Of a stretch of DNA of 64,000 nt, positions 7,800 through 19,254 are shown one piece after another. How positions within the stretch are numbered: position 1 is the first letter of the stretch; each line of letters starts with the position of its first letter. The translations under genes and the position numbers were made by a program. Origin of the DNA: Streptococcus oralis subsp. tigurinus (lineage in GTDB: Bacteria; Bacillota; Bacilli; Lactobacillales; Streptococcaceae); NCBI RefSeq assembly GCF_002356415.1, contig NZ_AP018338.1:1-64000 (forward strand), written 5' to 3'. The notes beneath the pieces were generated by a model, which was not told where the DNA came from, did no database searches, and saw nothing but the letters and a program-made list of their open reading frames with translations.

Positions 7800-10454
7800 A
7801 TGTTTAAAGAATGGAAAGCAATTTTTAAAAAACCGACATTCATTATTGTAATGATAGGAATTTCTCTTATTCCAGCTTTATACAATATCATATTTTTATC
7901 GTCAATGTGGGATCCATATGGTAAAGTATCGGAGTTACCTGTAGCAGTTGTTAATAATGATAAGGAAGCTTCTTATAATGGACAGACAATGACAATAGGT
8001 GAAGACATGGTGTCTAATTTAAAAGAAAATAAGACTTTAGATTTTCATTTTGTCAATGAAGAAGAGGGGAAAAAGGGGCTAGATGATGGCGAATACTATA
8101 TGGTAGTAACTTTACCAAGTGACTTATCTGAAAAAGCTACTTCAATCCTAACAAATCACCCTGAACAGATGCAAATTGATTATCAAACTTCAAGTGGCCG
8201 TAGCTTTATTGCAAGTAAGATGAGTGATTCTGCAATGACACAATTAAAACAAACCGTCTCTACGAATGTAACTGAAACATATACTAAGGCACTATTTCAA
8301 AAAATGAGTGACTTGAAGTCTGGGATAAATAAAGCAGCTGATGGAAGTGAACAACTGGCTGATGGGACTAATCAGTTAGCAAAAGGAAGTCAAACATTGA
8401 CGGCAAATCTTAATACTCTAGCTAACTCAAGTGTAACTTTTTCAAATGGAGCTGATCAATTTACAAAAGGCATGTCTGCTTATGTATTTGCCATAGAGCA
8501 ATTACATCTTGGTTTAGGGGCTTTTAATAGTGGTTTACAAAGTTATACAAATGCCGTTTCACAAGTTGACACTGGACTTAGTCAATTATCTTCAAAAACT
8601 CCTGAGTTGGTGACAGGTATAAATCAGCTAAATACGGGCATAAAATCTTACACAGGTGGCGTTTCACAACTGGATGCAGGTCTCAGTCAATTTTCAGTTG
8701 GTGTAAATGCTTATGCAAGTAGTGTAGAAAAACTTTCCAGCGGAACGAGTCAATTATCTAACCAATCAGATACACTAAGAGATGGAATAGAGCAATTAAA
8801 TACTGGTATTAAAGAAATTTCAAGTCAATTGGAGTCCTCATCTCAACAGAATGAACAAATAACTCAATTGGCGACTAGTCTAGGGGAACTGAATAAAATA
8901 CTACAAGCTCTTACGATATCAGATACTACTCAACTGAAAAGTACATTATCAGAAGCTTTGCCAAATCTAACAACTCTTGCACAGGATATTGTGACTAAAA
9001 GTCAGACAGAACAAGAGAAAACTATTGTTAACCTTCAATCAACAGCTACTTATCAATCTCTTACAGAGGAACAAAAGAAAGAACTGACAGAAGCTATTTC
9101 TAAAAATTCTAATTCTACTATTGAGTCAGCAAAAACAATTTTAACGACAGTAGGGGGATTAAAAGAAAGTATAGAGAATTCAGAACAACAAGTATCTAAT
9201 CTATCTGATGTGCAGACGAAAGCAAATCAACTCTTACCTGCAGCATCTAGCTCCTTGACAACCTTGTCAAATGGATTTACAACATTACAAACTTCTGTAA
9301 ATAATCAGTTAGTTCCTGGAAGTCAGTCAATTGAAAAAGGAGTTGTAAACTATACTAAAGGATTGGATACTATTTCTATAGGTGCTAATCAACTAAGTGA
9401 AAAGAATGCAAGTTTAACAACTAGTCTAGATCAATTAGTTTCTGGATCAAGTAAGTTGACAGAAAACACATCAACCTTGACAGCTGGAGTAGATGCGTTA
9501 GCTGGAAAAGCTCCAGAATTAGTATCAAGTATAGAAAGTTTGTCATCTGGTTCTGCTCAATTGAATAATAAGAGTCCAGAGTTGATAGCAGGTATTACTA
9601 AATTACAATTTGGCTCTGGTCAATTAACAGATAAATCAACACAGTTACTTTCTGCAGCATCTCAACTAGGAAGTGGCGCTATGAAGATTGCAGATGGTGC
9701 TGGAAAACTAGCAGATGGTGGAACAACTTTAACCTCTAGTCTTGAAGATTTACAAACAGGAGTTGATTCATTAGGACAAGGATTAGGCAATGCTAATAAT
9801 CAACTCAAATCAGCTTCGACAGAATCTAAAAATGCAGAAACATTATCTGAACCTCTAGTTCTCTCAAAAACAGACAATGACCAAGTTCCTGTAAATGGGA
9901 TTGCCATGGCTCCTTATATGATATCAGTTGCTCTTTTTGTTGCTGCTATATCTACCAATATGATTTTTGCGAAGTTGCCTTCTGGACGTCATCCAGAGAG
10001 CCGTTGGGCTTGGTTGAAGTCTCGCTCTGAAATAAATGGGATTATAGCTGTCTTAGCAGGTGTTTTAGTTTATGGAGGTGTCCATCTTATCGGATTGACT
10101 GCGAACCATGAGATGAGGACCTTGATTCTAATTATAATCACAAGTTTAGCTTTCATGTCTATGGTTACAGCTTTAACAACTTGGAATAGCCGTATAGGAG
10201 CTTTCTTCTCTCTTATTTTACTTTTATTACAGTTAGCATCAAGTGCAGGGACTTATCCACTTGCTTTGACAAATGATTTCTTTAAAACTGTCAATCCATG
10301 GTTACCAATGAGTTACTCAGTATCAGGCTTACGACAAACAATCTCTATGACAGGAAATATTCATCATCAAGTAATTTTCCTTATTATAACTCTAGCCTTC
10401 TTTACTGTTTTAGGTATGCTGGCTTATCAACCTAAGAAGATGCAAGAGGATTAA
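7800..10454 (+). CDS. YhgE/Pip family membrane protein
   Basis: A large membrane protein (884 residues from this start) of the YhgE/Pip family. It has an N-terminal transmembrane segment (about 10-35), an extracytoplasmic domain with VAVVNNDKEA, a long stretch of degenerate LxxGxxQL-type repeats (about 170-660) likely to form helical rods, and a C-terminal block of about five to six membrane helices (about 700-875). Relatives include phage-infection protein Pip and the type VII secretion component EsaA. The start at 7800 is preferred because AAGGAGG lies just upstream; an ATG at 7779 sits in the operator. It is probably repressed by the divergent TetR protein. The substrate is unknown. Confidence 0.88.
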   Translation: MFKEWKAIFKKPTFIIVMIGISLIPALYNIIFLSSMWDPYGKVSELPVAVVNNDKEASYNGQTMTIGEDMVSNLKENKTLDFHFVNEEEGKKGLDDGEYYMVVTLPSDLSEKATSILTNHPEQMQIDYQTSSGRSFIASKMSDSAMTQLKQTVSTNVTETYTKALFQKMSDLKSGINKAADGSEQLADGTNQLAKGSQTLTANLNTLANSSVTFSNGADQFTKGMSAYVFAIEQLHLGLGAFNSGLQSYTNAVSQVDTGLSQLSSKTPELVTGINQLNTGIKSYTGGVSQLDAGLSQFSVGVNAYASSVEKLSSGTSQLSNQSDTLRDGIEQLNTGIKEISSQLESSSQQNEQITQLATSLGELNKILQALTISDTTQLKSTLSEALPNLTTLAQDIVTKSQTEQEKTIVNLQSTATYQSLTEEQKKELTEAISKNSNSTIESAKTILTTVGGLKESIENSEQQVSNLSDVQTKANQLLPAASSSLTTLSNGFTTLQTSVNNQLVPGSQSIEKGVVNYTKGLDTISIGANQLSEKNASLTTSLDQLVSGSSKLTENTSTLTAGVDALAGKAPELVSSIESLSSGSAQLNNKSPELIAGITKLQFGSGQLTDKSTQLLSAASQLGSGAMKIADGAGKLADGGTTLTSSLEDLQTGVDSLGQGLGNANNQLKSASTESKNAETLSEPLVLSKTDNDQVPVNGIAMAPYMISVALFVAAISTNMIFAKLPSGRHPESRWAWLKSRSEINGIIAVLAGVLVYGGVHLIGLTANHEMRTLILIIITSLAFMSMVTALTTWNSRIGAFFSLILLLLQLASSAGTYPLALTNDFFKTVNPWLPMSYSVSGLRQTISMTGNIHHQVIFLIITLAFFTVLGMLAYQPKKMQED

Positions 10455-10486
10455 AAAGATTGACCAAGGAATTGGTCAATCTTTTT
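10453..10486. terminator. Bidirectional terminator between converging genes
   Basis: A 15-bp stem AAAAAGATTGACCAA / TTGGTCAATCTTTTT with a GGAA loop. It overlaps the stop codons of both converging genes. Confidence 0.88.
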
Positions 10487-13028
10487 CTGTCTTAGATAAA
10501 TTTCGTCTGTGATTATAGATCCCAAAAAGAAGAAGGGCAGTTACTGAGCAGACTGCTCCAATAACAAAACCATTGGGAATAAAGGAAAGTGTAATGGTGC
10601 CTTTTCCCTTTGGGACATCAACTTTCATAAAACCAGTTTGAGCCTGCTTGATTTCAAGTTTTTCCCCATCTTGGTATGCAGACCAACCTTTGTCATAAGG
10701 TATAGTGAAGAAAATAGAAGTATCTTGTTTGACTTCATATGTAGCAAAGACTTTATTTTTAGAGGTGGATACTTCTATAGGTTGTTCTTTAATTTTTTGG
10801 ATTGCTTCAGTAAGAGCCTGAGTATCTAAACGATAGAAGGTTGGAGATTCAAATGACACCTGAGAATTTCCAGGGAAACTAACACTGATATTGAAAGTTT
10901 TTTGTTCTTCAGTATAACCCAAATTAAAGAAATTAAATGCATTGTCAGTTGTAAAAGTCTTTTTTTCACCGTTGACAATGATGTCAACTTTCTTTTGCTT
11001 GTCGTTTGTAAAATGAAGATTTGAAAAAGAGAGATAGACTTGGCTATTTTGAGGAACCTCAATTTGATAATCAATCTTTGCATCTTCATTCGCAGAACCT
11101 GTGATGCTCGATAAACCTTCAGAATTATCTGTTTTATCATATGCTATTTGGGAGAAGTAATCTAAGTTGAGATTAGCAAGCTGGTTTATAAATAAAGCCT
11201 GATTATCTAGAGTATGATTATTAAAGTTTACATCGGTGTAAATAGATTGAGTGGCAAAGGCAATGGGTAAAGAGAGTTGATTTTTATATAAGGTTAAATG
11301 ATCCTTTTGATAAATCTCTTGAAAGCCATACTTATCAAGTGAAGTTTCAGAAATATTGTACTGGATTCCAAATAAACTGTCTGCTAAAAGACTGTTATTT
11401 GCATAACGGAGATTGAGGTTGGTTCCAGAGGATTTGAATCCAAGTTTATCTAAACTAGTGCTAGCTGAACGATTTCGTACAGACGAGAATTGAGAGATTC
11501 CATTGTAATTAAATTTCATACTGTCATTTCCTGTCTGGATTTGCAGTTTTTCAGTACGTGTAAATGGATTGTCAATTTGGTTTATAATGGATTCCATAGC
11601 GGTGATATCTCTATTATAGGCGCTACGAGAAGCAAAGGCCCATTCTTTAGCTATTCCTTCCATTTGAGATGAAGCATTTAAGCTTATCTCAAATGTTATA
11701 AATAAAGACAAAAGAATTGCAAATAGATTTACAGAGATAAATTTTCTAATGACTGCAAGAAGTAAAAGAGCATAAACTAGTAGAAATTCAAGGGTGAGTA
11801 GGATATTCAAATCTGTTAAAAAAGAATAGTGTGATTTAAAGTATACAGTAGCCAAAAATCCTGCTAGTACAAGAAACAGTGAGAGAAATAGATTCCATAG
11901 CTTCAGTTCTTTCAGACGATTTAAGACCTCTGCTGCAGTATAAATTAACAGAGTAGAAAAAATCCAAGCATAGCGATGTAAAAACATATTTGGAGTATGC
12001 ATCCCCTGCCAAAATAAATCAAGTGCCTCTATGTAAAAGCTTGTTATTAAAAAAGTGAAGAAGATTGCATAGATAAGTTTCACGTGAAACCTTATGGATT
12101 TTATTGTGAAAAATAGAATGGTTAAAATAAAAGGAAGCAATCCAACAAAAATCATTGGGATAGATCCATACTTAGTTGTATCAAAAGATCCAATGAATTG
12201 TTTTGCGAAAATATCCAGATACCAACTACTATCTGTCTTTAATTTTGTGATGGCAGTTAACTTCTCCCCATGAGTTTGTAAATCAAACAATGTAGGAAGA
12301 GTCATAATCAAACTAGCCATTCCTGCTAAAAAGGAGGTAACAACAAAATCAAGAAAAGATGATCTTCGATTTTTAAAGTCCCATGAAATTTGGCAGAGAT
12401 ACCAGAAAATAAGAAACAATGCTGTCATATATCCAAAATAATAGTTTTGAATAAACAAGATTGACAGACTTGTAAAGTATAGCAGGCGCTTCTTTTCTGT
12501 TATAAGCATGTGTAAACCAGTTATAATTAAAGGAATCAGGATAAAAACATCTAGCCAGGTTTTTATCTCTAACTGACTAACGGTAAAGCTCATTAAAGCA
12601 TAGGAAGTAGATAAGGACAGTTTTAAAGATTTCGGAATATCTTTAAATAATCTATTTAGACTAAAGAAAGTTGACAGGCCAATCAATCCAAATTTTAATA
12701 GAGTTGTTAGATAAACAGCATCTGGCATATTCGACAGATTAAAAAAGTAAACCAGAGGTGAGAGAAAACTACCCAAGTAATAACTAGATAGAGCATAGAA
12801 ATTCAGTCCGAGGCCACTTGTAAAGGTGTAAAACAAACTACCATTTCCATGTAAAATATTTCGTAAAGCCATATCAAAAATAACGTATTGATGGAAACCG
12901 TCTCCTAATAGTGGAGATGTATCACTATTCCAGTAGATACCCTGAGATAGATATACCCCTAACATAATTACTAAAGGAATAATGAAAGAAATAAAATAGG
13001 TTCGATATGTTTTTAAAAATGATTTCAT
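10476..13028 (-). CDS. YfhO-family polytopic membrane protein
   Basis: An 850-residue protein with about 12-14 hydrophobic segments in residues 1-450, a large extracytoplasmic domain (about 460-820) and one last membrane helix before a basic tail. This is the YfhO layout, related to GT-C glycosyltransferases. In Bacillus a YfhO protein is implicated in glycosylating lipoteichoic acid. Which sugar is used here is unknown. A perfect parS site (12077-12090) lies inside the gene. The gene converges on the YhgE/Pip gene and lies downstream of the ABC-F gene. Confidence 0.82.
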   Translation of the reverse strand: MKSFLKTYRTYFISFIIPLVIMLGVYLSQGIYWNSDTSPLLGDGFHQYVIFDMALRNILHGNGSLFYTFTSGLGLNFYALSSYYLGSFLSPLVYFFNLSNMPDAVYLTTLLKFGLIGLSTFFSLNRLFKDIPKSLKLSLSTSYALMSFTVSQLEIKTWLDVFILIPLIITGLHMLITEKKRLLYFTSLSILFIQNYYFGYMTALFLIFWYLCQISWDFKNRRSSFLDFVVTSFLAGMASLIMTLPTLFDLQTHGEKLTAITKLKTDSSWYLDIFAKQFIGSFDTTKYGSIPMIFVGLLPFILTILFFTIKSIRFHVKLIYAIFFTFLITSFYIEALDLFWQGMHTPNMFLHRYAWIFSTLLIYTAAEVLNRLKELKLWNLFLSLFLVLAGFLATVYFKSHYSFLTDLNILLTLEFLLVYALLLLAVIRKFISVNLFAILLSLFITFEISLNASSQMEGIAKEWAFASRSAYNRDITAMESIINQIDNPFTRTEKLQIQTGNDSMKFNYNGISQFSSVRNRSASTSLDKLGFKSSGTNLNLRYANNSLLADSLFGIQYNISETSLDKYGFQEIYQKDHLTLYKNQLSLPIAFATQSIYTDVNFNNHTLDNQALFINQLANLNLDYFSQIAYDKTDNSEGLSSITGSANEDAKIDYQIEVPQNSQVYLSFSNLHFTNDKQKKVDIIVNGEKKTFTTDNAFNFFNLGYTEEQKTFNISVSFPGNSQVSFESPTFYRLDTQALTEAIQKIKEQPIEVSTSKNKVFATYEVKQDTSIFFTIPYDKGWSAYQDGEKLEIKQAQTGFMKVDVPKGKGTITLSFIPNGFVIGAVCSVTALLLFGIYNHRRNLSKTEKD
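12077..12090. other. parS: parS site inside the yfhO-like gene
   Basis: GTTTCACGTGAAAC is the core of the Firmicute parS palindrome (TGTTTCACGTGAAACA), perfect over 14 bp. It lies about 10.4 kb from the oriC boxes and should be a ParB loading site. Confidence 0.9.
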
Positions 13029-13048
13029 GTTACCTCGTAGAATGGTAG

Positions 13049-13079
13049 AAAACTCAGTTGGTTAACCCAACTGAGTTTT
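13049..13079 (-). terminator. Terminator after the ABC-F gene
   Basis: A 13-bp stem AAAACTCAGTTGG / CCAACTGAGTTTT lies just beyond the ABC-F stop and before the yfhO-like start. The T tract is short on both strands. Confidence 0.7.
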
Positions 13080-13089
13080 GAAGTCTTAT

Positions 13090-14712
13090 TTAGTCTTTCC
13101 AAAGGTCTTTGACTTTTGCTTGTACTTCTGCATTTTCTAGGAATTCATCATAGGTTTCATCGATACGATCGATGACGCCATTCTTAGACAAAACAATGAT
13201 ATGGTTTGCCAAAGTTTGAATGAACTCGTGGTCATGACTGGCAAAGATGATTGATTCTTTAAAGTTTTTTAATCCATCGTTTAAGCTTGAGATAGATTCC
13301 AAGTCCAAGTGATTTGTTGGATCATCAAGTACAAGGACATTTGATTTCAAAAGCATAAGTTTTGAAAGCATGACACGAACTTTTTCTCCTCCTGACAAGA
13401 CATTTACAGGTTTGTTAACCTCATCACCAGAGAAGAGCATACGACCAAGGAAACCACGTAAGAAGGTATTATCGTCTTCTTCTTTACTTGCAAATTGACG
13501 CAACCAGTCAAGAATTGATTCTCCTCCTGCAAAATCAGCAGAGTTATCTTTTGGCAAGTAAGAGCGACTAGTAGTAACTCCCCACTTAACCGTTCCTTCA
13601 TAGTCAATGTCCCCCATGATTGCACGAATTAGTGCAGTCGTTTGGATGTCATTTTGTCCAATAAGAGCCGTCTTATCACCTGGACGCAAGATGAAGCTGA
13701 TATTATCTAAAATAGTCTCGCCATCGATCTTGACAGTTAGATTTTCTACTGTCAAGAGATCGTTACCAATCTCACGCTCTGCTTTAAAGTTGATAAATGG
13801 GTATTTACGACTGGATGGAACAATTTCTTCTAATTCAATCTTGTCAAGCATTTTTTTACGAGACGTTGCCTGTCTTGACTTAGAAGCGTTGGCAGAGAAT
13901 CGAGCAACGAATTCTTGCAATTGCTTAATTTTTTCTTCCGCTTTGGCATTACGGTCTGCTAACAATTTGGTAGCAAGCTCAGAAGACTCTTTCCAGAAGT
14001 CATAGTTTCCGACATAGAGTTTGATTTTTCCAAAGTCAAGGTCGGCCATGTGAGTACATACTTTGTTGAGGAAGTGACGGTCATGGGATACAACGATGAC
14101 CGTGTTATCAAAGTCAATCAAGAAGTCTTCTAGCCATGTAATTGATTGGATATCCAAACCGTTGGTTGGCTCGTCCAAGAGCAGAACATCTGGTTTACCG
14201 AAAAGTGCTTTGGCAAGGAGAACTTTTACTTTTTCACCATTGGCTAATTCGCTCATATTTTGGTAGTGCAATTCTTCTGGAATATTCAGGTTTTGAAGTA
14301 GTTGAGATGCTTCACTTTCTGCTTCCCAACCTCCAAGTTCAGCAAACTCACCTTCGAGTTCAGCTGCGCGAACACCATCTTCATCGGAAAAATCTTCCTT
14401 CATGTAAATAGCATCTTTTTCCTTCATGATGCTATAGAGTTTTTCATTTCCCATGATAACTACATCAATTGCACGTTCATCTTCATAGTCAAAGTGATTT
14501 TGACGAAGAACAGAGAGACGTTCATCTGGACCAAGAGAGATATGACCAGTTGTAGGTTCGATATCACCAGCTAAGATTTTTAAGAATGTAGACTTCCCAG
14601 CACCATTAGCACCAATTAATCCATATGTATTTCCTTCTGTAAATTTGATGTTGACATCATCAAAAAGTTTGCGATCACTAAAACGTAGTGAAACATCAGA
14701 TACTGTAAGCAA
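13090..14712 (-). CDS. ABC-F family ATPase with one degenerate ATP site
   Basis: A soluble protein with two ABC domains joined by a linker, no membrane segment, and 540 residues: the ABC-F family (EttA/YbiT/Uup type), which acts on ribosomes. Domain 1 has Walker A GANGAGKST (34-42) and LDEP. Domain 2 has GQNDIQTT (352-359), lacking the Walker lysine, and LDDP in place of LDEP. The signatures are LANGE (156-160) in domain 1 and LSGGE (439-443) in domain 2. So the site formed by Walker A1 and signature 2 is intact while the other is degenerate. The start is TTG at 14712 after AGGAG; an in-frame ATG at 14787 lacks a ribosome-binding site. Confidence 0.9.
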   Translation of the reverse strand: MLTVSDVSLRFSDRKLFDDVNIKFTEGNTYGLIGANGAGKSTFLKILAGDIEPTTGHISLGPDERLSVLRQNHFDYEDERAIDVVIMGNEKLYSIMKEKDAIYMKEDFSDEDGVRAAELEGEFAELGGWEAESEASQLLQNLNIPEELHYQNMSELANGEKVKVLLAKALFGKPDVLLLDEPTNGLDIQSITWLEDFLIDFDNTVIVVSHDRHFLNKVCTHMADLDFGKIKLYVGNYDFWKESSELATKLLADRNAKAEEKIKQLQEFVARFSANASKSRQATSRKKMLDKIELEEIVPSSRKYPFINFKAEREIGNDLLTVENLTVKIDGETILDNISFILRPGDKTALIGQNDIQTTALIRAIMGDIDYEGTVKWGVTTSRSYLPKDNSADFAGGESILDWLRQFASKEEDDNTFLRGFLGRMLFSGDEVNKPVNVLSGGEKVRVMLSKLMLLKSNVLVLDDPTNHLDLESISSLNDGLKNFKESIIFASHDHEFIQTLANHIIVLSKNGVIDRIDETYDEFLENAEVQAKVKDLWKD

Positions 14713-14871
14713 TGTTTTTCTCCTACTAATATGTAATACATTTATTCTACTAGAAAAGAGAGAAATATTCAAATTTTTCTTTGTCAATTTTATGTCAACT
14801 AAGTTTACAGTTGTATTTACAGTGAATTGGCTCTTTGATTTAAATAATTTTCTGTTATTTTAACAAAAAAA

Positions 14872-14880
14872 TGCTATAAT
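14872..14880 (+). promoter_or_regulatory. Extended -10 promoter of trpS
   Basis: TGC-TATAAT forms an extended -10 element 28 bp before the trpS start. I see no T-box leader before this tRNA synthetase gene. Confidence 0.65.
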
Positions 14881-14908
14881 TGAAGAGACCATTTCGAAGG
14901 AGAAAAAA

Positions 14909-15934
14909 ATGACGAAACCCATTATTTTAACAGGAGACCGCCCAACAGGTAAACTGCATATTGGACATTATGTTGGGAGTCTTAAAAACAGAGTATTACT
15001 GCAGGAAGAAGACAAGTATGACATGTTTGTTTTTTTGGCGGACCAACAAGCATTGACAGATCACGCCAAAGACCCTCAAACGATTGTAGAATCGATTGGG
15101 AATGTTGCCTTAGATTACCTAGCAGTTGGATTAGATCCAAGTAAATCAACTATCTTTATTCAAAGCCAAATTCCAGAATTGGCTGAATTATCTATGTACT
15201 ATATGAATTTGGTGTCACTAGCTCGTTTGGAACGGAATCCGACAGTAAAAACAGAGATTGCTCAGAAAGGGTTTGGAGAAAGTATTCCGACAGGATTTTT
15301 GGTTTATCCGATTGCGCAAGCAGCAGATATTACTGCCTTCAAGGCTAATTATGTTCCTGTTGGGACAGATCAGAAACCAATGATTGAGCAAACTCGTGAG
15401 ATTGTTCGTTCCTTTAATCATGCTTATAATTGTGAGGTCTTGGTGGAGCCGGAAGGTATTTATCCAGGAAATGAGAGAGCAGGGCGTTTGCCAGGTTTAG
15501 ATGGAAATGCTAAAATGTCTAAATCCCTTAATAATGGTATTTATCTAGCAGATGATGCGGATACTTTGCGTAAAAAAGTCATGAGCATGTATACTGATCC
15601 GGATCATATTCGAGTGGAGGATCCAGGTAAGATTGAAGGAAATATGGTTTTCCATTATCTAGATGTGTTTGGTCGTCCAGAAGATGCTCAAGACATTGCA
15701 GAGATGAAAGAAAACTACCAACGTGGTGGTCTTGGTGATGTAAAGACGAAACGTTATCTACTTGAAATATTAGAACGGGAACTTGGCCCTATTCGTGAGC
15801 GCCGTATCGAATTTGCTAAGGATATGGGAGAAGTGTACAATATGCTTCAAAAAGGTAGTGAGAAAGCGCGTGAGGTTGCGGGGCAAACTCTATCTGAAGT
15901 TAAGGGAGCAATGGGAATAAATTATTTTAAATAA
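14909..15934 (+). CDS. trpS: Tryptophanyl-tRNA synthetase
   Basis: Class I aminoacyl-tRNA synthetase that charges tRNA-Trp, 341 residues. The HIGH motif appears as TGKLHIGH near residue 15 and the KMSKS motif as KMSKSLNNG in the second half. GAAGGAG precedes the ATG. Transcribed alone, with its own promoter and terminator. Confidence 0.97.
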   Translation: MTKPIILTGDRPTGKLHIGHYVGSLKNRVLLQEEDKYDMFVFLADQQALTDHAKDPQTIVESIGNVALDYLAVGLDPSKSTIFIQSQIPELAELSMYYMNLVSLARLERNPTVKTEIAQKGFGESIPTGFLVYPIAQAADITAFKANYVPVGTDQKPMIEQTREIVRSFNHAYNCEVLVEPEGIYPGNERAGRLPGLDGNAKMSKSLNNGIYLADDADTLRKKVMSMYTDPDHIRVEDPGKIEGNMVFHYLDVFGRPEDAQDIAEMKENYQRGGLGDVKTKRYLLEILERELGPIRERRIEFAKDMGEVYNMLQKGSEKAREVAGQTLSEVKGAMGINYFK

Positions 15935-15953
15935 TAGATAAAATATGAATCGT

Positions 15954-15993
15954 AAAACTATCTCTTCCATAGGATCACAGGGATAGTTTTTTT
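15954..15993 (+). terminator. Terminator of trpS
   Basis: A 9-bp stem AAAACTATC / GATAGTTTT (19-base loop) is followed by more T residues. Confidence 0.75.
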
Positions 15994-16015
15994 ATGATTT
16001 CTACCATAAATATAA

Positions 16016-16043
16016 TTGACAAATTTTCATAGAATGGTATGAT
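16016..16043 (+). promoter_or_regulatory. Promoter of guaB
   Basis: TTGACA at 16016-16021 and TATGAT at 16038-16043, with 16-bp spacing, lie about 54 bp before the guaB start. Confidence 0.75.
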
Positions 16044-16045
16044 AG

Positions 16046-17575
<1,530 letters not shown>

Positions 17576-17581
17576 GAAGTA

Positions 17582-17614
17582 AAAAAGAACTCCTGAAATT
17601 CAGGAGTTCTTTTT
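17582..17614. terminator. Bidirectional terminator between guaB and recF
   Basis: A 14-bp stem AAAAAGAACTCCTG / CAGGAGTTCTTTTT with a five-base loop; A and T runs on either side suit both converging genes. Confidence 0.88.
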
Positions 17615-17627
17615 GTTTACATAAGTG

Positions 17628-18725
17628 TCAACTTTGATTTACAGATATCTGACCGTTTTGAATATTGAAAATACTAAGGTTCTCTGGCAAGTTTTGTAAG
17701 TGATCCAAAGTTGTTATTGTGATAAAGGTTTGGATAGATTGAGAAATGGTTTCTAGTAATTTTAGTTGTCGTGTGTTGTCAAGTTCGCTCATAACATCGT
17801 CAAGCAAGAGTATTGGAGACTCGTTAGTAATGCTTTCCATTAGTTCAATCTCTGCTAGTTTGATAGAAAGAACAAGACTGCGATGTTGCCCTTGACTTCC
17901 AAAACTAGCATCCATACCATTGATATAGAAAGCAATGTCATCTCGATGAGGGCCAACACCAGTATTCTTTTTAAATAAATCTCTTGCTTTACTTTTCTCT
18001 AAAGCCATTTTAAAAGAATTCGTTAGCTGTTCTTCATCAGTGAAGTTGACAGATGATTGATAAAATATTGACAACTCTTCTAATTGATTTGAAATTTCTA
18101 AGTGTTTTTTTTGACCAAATTTCTCTAACTCTTTAATGAATTTTATCCGATGCTTTATGACGCGACAACCGTATTCTACTAACTGATCGTCTAAGACTGA
18201 CAGAAATGTTTCGTCAATCTTCTGGCTGGATTTTAGGTAAGTATTTCTTTGCTTGAGTATATGGTTATAGTTTGACAAGTCTGACAAGTAGATTGGTTTA
18301 ATTTGTCCCAGTTCAATGTCTATAAATTTTCGACGAACAGAGGGCGCTCCTTTAATTAACTGGAGATCTTCAGGTGCAAAGAGGACCACATTCATATGTC
18401 CGATATAGTCTGAGAGGCGAGCTTGCTTTAAGTGATTGACTTTAGTTACGCGCCCTTTTGGTGTTAAATCAATTTCTAGAGGGATAGAACCTGTTTTTTT
18501 CTGTAGCAAGCCAGAAAGATGGAGTTGTTCTTCATCAAAATGAATGAGATTTTTATCTGTCCGAGTACGATGGCTACGTGTTAAGGCCAAGAAATAGATT
18601 GCTTCTAGAATGTTGGTCTTTCCTTGTGCATTTTGACCTAGAAAGACGTTTAATTTTGGATTAAAATCAATTTTTGTCTCTTTGTAGTTTCGAAAGGTTT
18701 TTATTGTTAAATGTTGGAGCCACAT
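17628..18725 (-). CDS. recF: DNA replication and repair protein RecF
   Basis: SMC-like ATPase that, with RecO and RecR, loads RecA onto gapped DNA. The 365-residue protein has Walker [10 protein letters not shown] (30-38), a signature region near [10 protein letters not shown], and Walker [14 protein letters not shown]. Its start lies two bases after the S4-domain gene stop, so the two are cotranscribed. Here it is far from dnaA-dnaN, as in other streptococci. Confidence 0.97.
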   Translation of the reverse strand: MWLQHLTIKTFRNYKETKIDFNPKLNVFLGQNAQGKTNILEAIYFLALTRSHRTRTDKNLIHFDEEQLHLSGLLQKKTGSIPLEIDLTPKGRVTKVNHLKQARLSDYIGHMNVVLFAPEDLQLIKGAPSVRRKFIDIELGQIKPIYLSDLSNYNHILKQRNTYLKSSQKIDETFLSVLDDQLVEYGCRVIKHRIKFIKELEKFGQKKHLEISNQLEELSIFYQSSVNFTDEEQLTNSFKMALEKSKARDLFKKNTGVGPHRDDIAFYINGMDASFGSQGQHRSLVLSIKLAEIELMESITNESPILLLDDVMSELDNTRQLKLLETISQSIQTFITITTLDHLQNLPENLSIFNIQNGQISVNQS

Positions 18726-18727
18726 GA

Positions 18728-19096
18728 TTATCTTCCTGGAAAACGTGGAGCTTGTTTGGTTTTAGGTGATAAAGTAGTTTTTTGTTTTTCTTTCTTTACA
18801 CCTTTATTCATATCTTTGACAAGTTTAGCAATCCGCTCTTTTTCAATTTTATCTGCTTGATATTCTTCTTGCTCTTTTAAACTTGGTTGTGTTAATGTGA
18901 TGTCAATCTTTAAATCAGGGATGTCAATTATATCTCCTATACGGATCTTTTTCCCACGTCTAGTTTCTAATTCACCATTAAAGTAAACTTGATGTTCCAT
19001 CAAAAAGGATTTAATAGCACCACCGCTTTGTATAATTCCAAGCTCTTTTAGGAGCGCTTGGAGCGTAATAAATTCTTCAAATAATTTGTATTCCAT
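18728..19096 (-). CDS. yaaA: S4-domain RNA-binding protein YaaA
   Basis: A 122-residue protein with an S4-like RNA-binding domain (about 15-75, including [19 protein letters not shown]) and a Lys/Arg-rich tail ending in RFPGR. In Bacillus the homologue sits between dnaN and recF. It is probably ribosome-related; the exact role is unknown. First gene of the recF operon. Confidence 0.85.
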   Translation of the reverse strand: MEYKLFEEFITLQALLKELGIIQSGGAIKSFLMEHQVYFNGELETRRGKKIRIGDIIDIPDLKIDITLTQPSLKEQEEYQADKIEKERIAKLVKDMNKGVKKEKQKTTLSPKTKQAPRFPGR

Positions 19097-19218
19097 AATT
19101 CACCTCAATCTATGGTATTATACCATATTTCTTAGAATTAAGTGAGCGAAATCACTGAAAATGAAAACGATTTTTCTTTTAAAAGCGATAAAGAGAATAA
19201 GAAATATTTTCCTTTTCG

Positions 19219-19248
19219 TGATATAATAGAACTCTATATGTAAGGAGG
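19219..19248 (+). promoter_or_regulatory. Promoter and ribosome binding site of the M16-rodZ-pgsA-ecf operon
   Basis: An extended -10 (TGA-TATAAT, 19219-19227) is followed by a near-perfect Shine-Dalgarno AAGGAGG at 19242-19248, six bases before the ATG. Confidence 0.7.
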
Positions 19249-19254
19249 TAAGGT

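Noticed and set aside
8300..9800. Repeated segments in the YhgE/Pip gene as a DNA repeat array
   Set aside because: The repetition is at protein level (degenerate LxxGxxQL heptads) and the DNA copies diverge, so it is a coiled-rod domain of one protein.
14713..14787. N-terminal extension of the ABC-F protein from ATG at 14787
   Set aside because: The added 25 residues do not resemble the family, no ribosome-binding site precedes that ATG, and AGGAG precedes TTG at 14712, giving the usual length of 540 residues.
14713..14908. T-box leader upstream of trpS
   Set aside because: No T-box sequence (TGGNACCGCG type) or specifier hairpin is present; a simple extended -10 promoter explains the interval.
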